From Marthasterias glacialis (lineage: Eukaryota > Echinodermata > Asteroidea > Forcipulatida > Asteriidae): a stretch of DNA of 64,000 bases. The notes beneath the pieces are model-generated. The model ran no database searches and was not told where the DNA came from. It saw only the letters and a list, made by a program, of their open reading frames with translations. Position 1 is the first letter of the stretch, and each line of letters starts with the position of its first letter. The stretch is taken from contig OU452223.1 of NCBI GenBank assembly GCA_911728455.2, forward strand, positions 13,123,923 through 13,187,922. Reading direction: 5' to 3'. Below are positions 48,301 through 54,300 of the stretch, piece by piece. The translations under genes and the position numbers were made by a program.

Positions 48301-51300
48301 ATGGGAAAATTGCGATTAAAGTGGACCTGTTTTTACTTTCAAATTTAAATACCAAAATAGAGCCGACTTCGTTCTTCAATCGTACAGAACTGGCAATGTT
48401 TTTTTCCTTCTTGCAACTTATTTATTGAGTTAATAATTCCTGAACTTATTCACCACTTTGTGAAAATGAAGAACGAGACCTGCCTGCAGAGCACTGTGCA
48501 TTGTGCCAGTGATTTATGTACTCCAATAAAAAGAAGTGGCAAATCAGGATTTGCCACTTCGATTAGTGGAACTACCTTCGAATAGTGGAACGATAAAACT
48601 GCCACGTGTAAATGTTAGCAATGAATGCTTGAAGAATTTGTTCAAAAAGATTTTACAATTTTTGTTTTGTTTGAGGGATTCGCCCTTGGAGGGGAAACAA
48701 GACCATTGTAACTACTGAAACAATTTCTTGTTTTACAGGCATTTGTGGAGAGTAATCCCAAGTTAAAATGGTGCCCAGTTGCAGGCTGCGGCCGTGCCGT
48801 ACAGATGCCACAACTAGAGTCTCCCACAACATTTGCCTCAAGTAGTAACAGACCTAGTGGGGCAAGTAGCCCCTCCTCCCCACCCTCCATATCACACGCT
48901 GTGGACTGCGGTCAGGGTCACATCTTCTGTTGGTGAGTAAACACTCAGGGGAGGGTGGAGGGGCTCTGTAAACTCATCTTTTGGTTTGGGGATCAACTGG
49001 AGAGTAGTTAAACTTCTGTTTTGTAATTTTATTTTAGAGGGGCTGTGTCGTCAAGATTATAGCAGGCCTGTGGCTGTGCATGGAAAGATGAACTCTCACC
49101 CAGATACTGCCCACGCGTGCTTACAGTCAAATCACAACGGATGCCTTCTTTGTCAAACTGCGATGTGACCGTCGGCGTGCATCTGCGCATAATAACTGGG
49201 TTATTCCATTTACTGTTATAATCATGACGACACAGCCCCTTTAAGCTTTTTGCCTCATTTTTAATTGTGCTCATGTGAGGGGAAGGGCTTTATATTGTTG
49301 TGGTACGTTATAACTTGTGTGTGTATTTCAGGAATTATTTTTTTCAATCTTAAAACTGTTTTGAAAATTCTATGTTCACTGTTGTGACACTTGCTTGATC
49401 CTTGATGATGCTATTTGATCCCCAGGGATTGCAGCGGTGATGCCCATGAGCCTTGTAGCTGTGAGAACTGGAAGAAATGGCTGGACAAGATTGCTGAGAT
49501 CAAACCTGAAGAATGTAAGATGACTTGCCTCTTTTCCTTCATACCAAATGTAACATAGCTGAGGCGAGACTAAAAGATAACGCAGTAAACTTGTGAAGCT
49601 CAGTATGGAACAAGCTGATTTCTTTTAAGTTGGGGGAGGGGTGGTGGCTGGATTATGAAGTCTAGAGATAGCCTGGTCAACAGGAATGATCACAGGATCA
49701 CTGTTGCACAGAAGAACCAGTGTCCAGATTCATCTTGTGGTCAGTCAAACATGGACAGGAAAAGGTAGGGGGGAAAACCAAGGAAAAAATACACCAAACT
49801 TATGCGAAAACCTTGATGTGGAAATGGCAGATCTGCCATTCCTAATGAAAGACAACACCTTGTGGAGGGTGCTTGTCAATGCTCCGGTCTCGGCCGATCG
49901 ATGATAATGAAGATGAAGCTATAATGGATGTTAATTTTTGCATTGGGGATAAAGAATATTATCGGTGTATGGGTGAAAAAAACGCAAATAATATTCGTTA
50001 TCCCAGATGCAAAAATTAACATCTATTATAATGGTTGCGGTACTTGCTGCTAATAGGATTCAAACTGCCTCTAGCTGCCGGGCAATCTCGGTTGTCTAGT
50101 TGGTAAGACATCTGCTCTAGAATGGCGGGGGTCGTGGGTTCGAATCCCACCCGAGGAATATGACTCGGGAAAGTGCTGAGCTTAACACACATCGGTGTAT
50201 GGGTAAAAAAACACAAATAATAAGATGAATCTAATTATGAAACTAACTGTTGGATCTTATTTTGGATGTTTTCATGAAGTGGCCAGCACTGACACAGAAA
50301 CCGAGTGTGCTGCTAACTGTCTATGGCTGGTAACCAACTCTAAGCCTTGCCCTAAGTGTATGGCTCCAATTCAGAAGAATGATGGTTGCAATCACATGAA
50401 ATGTACAAAGGTAAGAAGCTTCCTACTGTCTGACAAGTCAATAACATCCTATCACTACTACTGTCTGACCAGTCAATAGTATCCTTATCACAACTGCTGT
50501 CTGACCAGTCAATAGCATCCTTATCACAACTACTGTCTGACCAGTCAATATCATCCTTATCAATACTACTGTCTGACCAGTCAATATCATCCTTATCACA
50601 ACTGCTGTCTGACCAGTCAATAGTATCCTTATCACAACTGCTGTCTGACCAGTCAATATCATCCTTATCAATACTACTGTCTGACCAGTCAATATCATCC
50701 TTATCAATACTACTGTCTGACCAGTCAATATCATCCTTTTCACTACTGCTGTCTGACCAGTCATTATCATCCTTATCACTACTGCTATCTGACCAGTCAA
50801 TATCATCCTGATCACTACTACTATCTGACCAGTCAATATCATCCTGATCACTACTACTATCTGACCAGTCAATATCGTCCTTATCACTTTTACTGTGTAT
50901 CAGTTAATATCATCATTATCTCTTCTATTGTCTAATCAGTCAATATCTTATATCTTGTACTGTCAAATCAGTCAATATCATCCTTATCTCTTCTGTCTTA
51001 TCAGTCAATATCATCCTTATCTCTTCCACTGTCTAATCAGTCAATATCCTTAGCCTTTCTACTGTCTGATCAGTCAATATCATCCTTATCTCTTCCACTG
51101 TCTAATCAGTCAATATCCTTAGCCTTTGTACTGTCTGACCGGTCAACATCATCCTTATCCGGTCAATATAATTCTCATCCTTCCTACTGTCCTCTTGTCA
51201 ATGTCATCTACATGGTTTTGAATGACAGATAAACTATTCCACCCTGCAAATACTAAAAAGCCTCAATTTGTATTTCAGTGCAAACATGACTTCTGCTGGG

Positions 51301-54300
51301 TATGCCAGGAAGCCTGGAGCAAACATAGCTCCGAGACAGGGGGCTACTTCCGATGTAACCGGTTTGAAGTTGTTACCAAAGTGGAAGAGAAAGCAGAGAA
51401 CCTTTTAACAGATGTAAGTAATGTAAAAAACCATTTAAAAAAATTTTAAAGCCCCAGCTCAACATTGGTAGACTGACTGTAAATGCTTCCATTCTATGCA
51501 CAAATCAAGATATTTGTAATAAAACCAACCTGTGAAAATGTCTGCTCATTTCAGTGTTTCATTTGTTTCAAGCTGGGGCTTTAAAATGTATTATTTATTT
51601 ATTTATTTATTTATTTGTTTATTTATTTATATTTTTGTGGTGGGTACAAGCTCCAGGTTCATGAAGCTTCCAGGCACACAACTATGCTAAGCATACAAAA
51701 ACCCTGCTAAGAAGAAATGGGTTACCTGTCAAAGTGCCCTGTATAGCGTATAGTTTGTGACTGGTTCCCCACTATTGTTTACTTAGTAGATGAATTCACT
51801 AAGCACCCTTTTCTCGATAGCTCTGTTAATTAGAACTTTTATCATGCCACTATAGCAAAATCATTTAATTTCATGTAAACTATTTGGATGAAAAATAATG
51901 CTTTGGTTTTAAAGCGTTAGAAGGAGTTTGTACCTACACTTCAGAAAGTTTCTTTTTTCAACGTCTAGGCGGAGAAGAAGCACAGAGACATGCAGGAGTT
52001 GAATCGTTTCATTCATTTCTACACTCGGTTTAAGAATCACGGTCACAGCCACAGTCTAGAAGAACCCTTACTCCGTAAGGCACCCATCAAAATGAAGAAA
52101 CTTGCCTCTCGCTCTGGGCCAACAGGTAAAGAATTGGGTCCATTTTCATCGAAAGCTGTTAACAGGCATGATATTCTTCCTTCTTTGTTCTGATTTCAGA
52201 TTTTTATAATTTTTTTTCGCTTTCAGAAAAATCAGAAAAAATTTTGATTGAATGGCCTGAAAAGTCTACTCGAGTAAAGCTTATATGTCAGCCCTGGTTC
52301 TCAATTAAATTGTCAAATATCATGCCTGTGTTAAGCAGAAAATGATGCTATCAAAGTACAGCAAACTATTGCTCAGCAGAAATGGGTTACCAGCCAAAAC
52401 TTATTTAAATGTACAAAATGTACAAAATTGTATTTTGGCATCCACTCTAAACGAGGTCATTTTATACTGCTGTGTTTTAACCGTGCTCTACTGTATAAAG
52501 CGTGCATTTGCTTGGTGTGGTCTAGCATGCATGTTTTATACTGCTGTGTATATAACGCATGCAGTCTAGCAGTCTAGTATACAAATAATGAATGTTTATG
52601 AGTGCAATGGTAAGAATATTTTCATGAGTTGAAAGATGGAATGTTCCATTCAACGAGGCGAAGCCGAGTTGGATGGAACATTCCATCTTTCAACGAATGA
52701 AAATATTCTTACTATTGCACAAATGAAAAACATTCATTATTTCTTTTATATAACATCCAAGTAGATCTTTGTCATTTGATTGGAGGATAACACTATAAAG
52801 TATTTATGCTTCAGCCATTTTTAATCAAATTGTCACTTTCGTCAATGGAGGGCGGGCGAGCGTGCAATAGAACAAATCGGATGCAACGAAAAATGCATGG
52901 TGAATAAAGCGTGCAATAGTACGTTTATTTGCTATCACGTGACCGACCATCCTCCAATCAAATGACAAGGATCTGCTTGGGTGTTATATAACATGCAATA
53001 CTGCAAAAAGGATGGAACAAAAACACATCATGAATATTACCAAAATGCATGCTTGACACTGGCCATGAAATGGTGTGAAAAATGAATGCCGCATGGCCTC
53101 CAATCTTCCAATCAAATGACAAGGGTCTACTTGGGTGTTATGTAAATACTTTATCTTCGTTCATTTATTTCTTTTCTCTATTTTTCTTTTGAGACATACC
53201 AAAATATTTGAACAATACTTGAAAGCTATATATTAAAATCGAAAGATAAGTGAAGTAGAAGAGGAGAAGAAATAAAACAGCTCGGCCCAGAAGGAAACAA
53301 AGTTGATAAACTTCTGTTGTTGATCTTCCGTTCCTCCACTACACAGGTTCGGAGTCCACCAAGTTTATTGAGGAGTCGATTCTTGAGTTGCTTGGAGCTC
53401 GGCGGATTCTTCGATTCTCTTACCCCTATGGATACTACCTAGAAGACAGGGGAGGAAGCAAACAAATCTTTGAATTCATGCAGGTACTTTAAAAGTTTTG
53501 TTTTTTTCACACAGACTTTGTGCATGGCATTTTGATGGATTATTCATAGATTTATCCGGTAATCTAGGGAGGCGGTCGTCCCTTGAGAGTCCAAGGGATT
53601 AAGTGATTATGTCAGACAAGGATCGAATTCCAATGAGCTGATTAACTTAGATTAGTGCTTTTTAAGTTTAAGTTAACTATACAGTCAAAAGCAATATGTA
53701 GATTTTTTAGGCATTTGGGATGGTATTTTTAGCAAAATTATTCGTCGCCAGGCAAACTTGCAATCTATGAAAGTTGGCTCTTGAGTTTTAATTCGGGGGT
53801 TTTAATATCGGACTGAAAAAATAAATGTATTATTTAGAGCATTGGCAATACTGAAATTCACTTTTCCAAAGATTGAAAGGAAGGAGGGTTTGTCCTTCCA
53901 CAATCCCTAAGGATGTGATTAGGACAAAAATGTCTTGGCAAATTGAACATCTTGTTGGACTAATTGCATTCTGTTCTTAGAATGAGCTGGAGGAGGCGAC
54001 AGAAACTCTGTCCCAGATGGTGGCTCGCCACTACCTCCGCACCCCACGCCACAAAATAGTCCAGGCTGCTCAGCTGGTGTTACGTAAGCGTCACGAGTTC
54101 CTGTCTGCTGTCAGTAAAGGCCTTCTCCCCCCGGACACACCCCCTCGGCCACCTCGTCGACCGTCCAACCATCACCAGTCCAGCTGGGATAGCGACTCGG
54201 ATGAAGAGGTTCGATAAATGGATAGAAAAAAGCTCATGAGCTATTCTCAATTTTATATTTAAGACCTTGGTTGGTGTTCTTAACTTGGACACACCCGTAT

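Noticed and set aside
50085..50165. Functional tRNA gene
   Set aside because: The D and T arms fold well, but the anticodon stem is poor and the sequence continues into a repeat tail whose phrase also occurs nearby, so a tRNA-derived SINE is more likely.
50438..50887. 149-codon minus-strand ORF with [12 protein letters not shown] repeats
   Set aside because: It is read-through of the 36-bp minisatellite in ANKIB1 intron 12.
46296..51200. CRISPR-like array (regular repeats at 24 or 36 bp)
   Set aside because: There are no unique spacers between repeats, no cas genes, and the arrays lie inside introns of an animal gene.
54078..54086. Better-looking donor TTAC|GTAAGC inside ANKIB1 exon 16
   Set aside because: It would join exon 17 out of frame with an immediate stop, and the sequence after it is still conserved with vertebrate ANKIB1.
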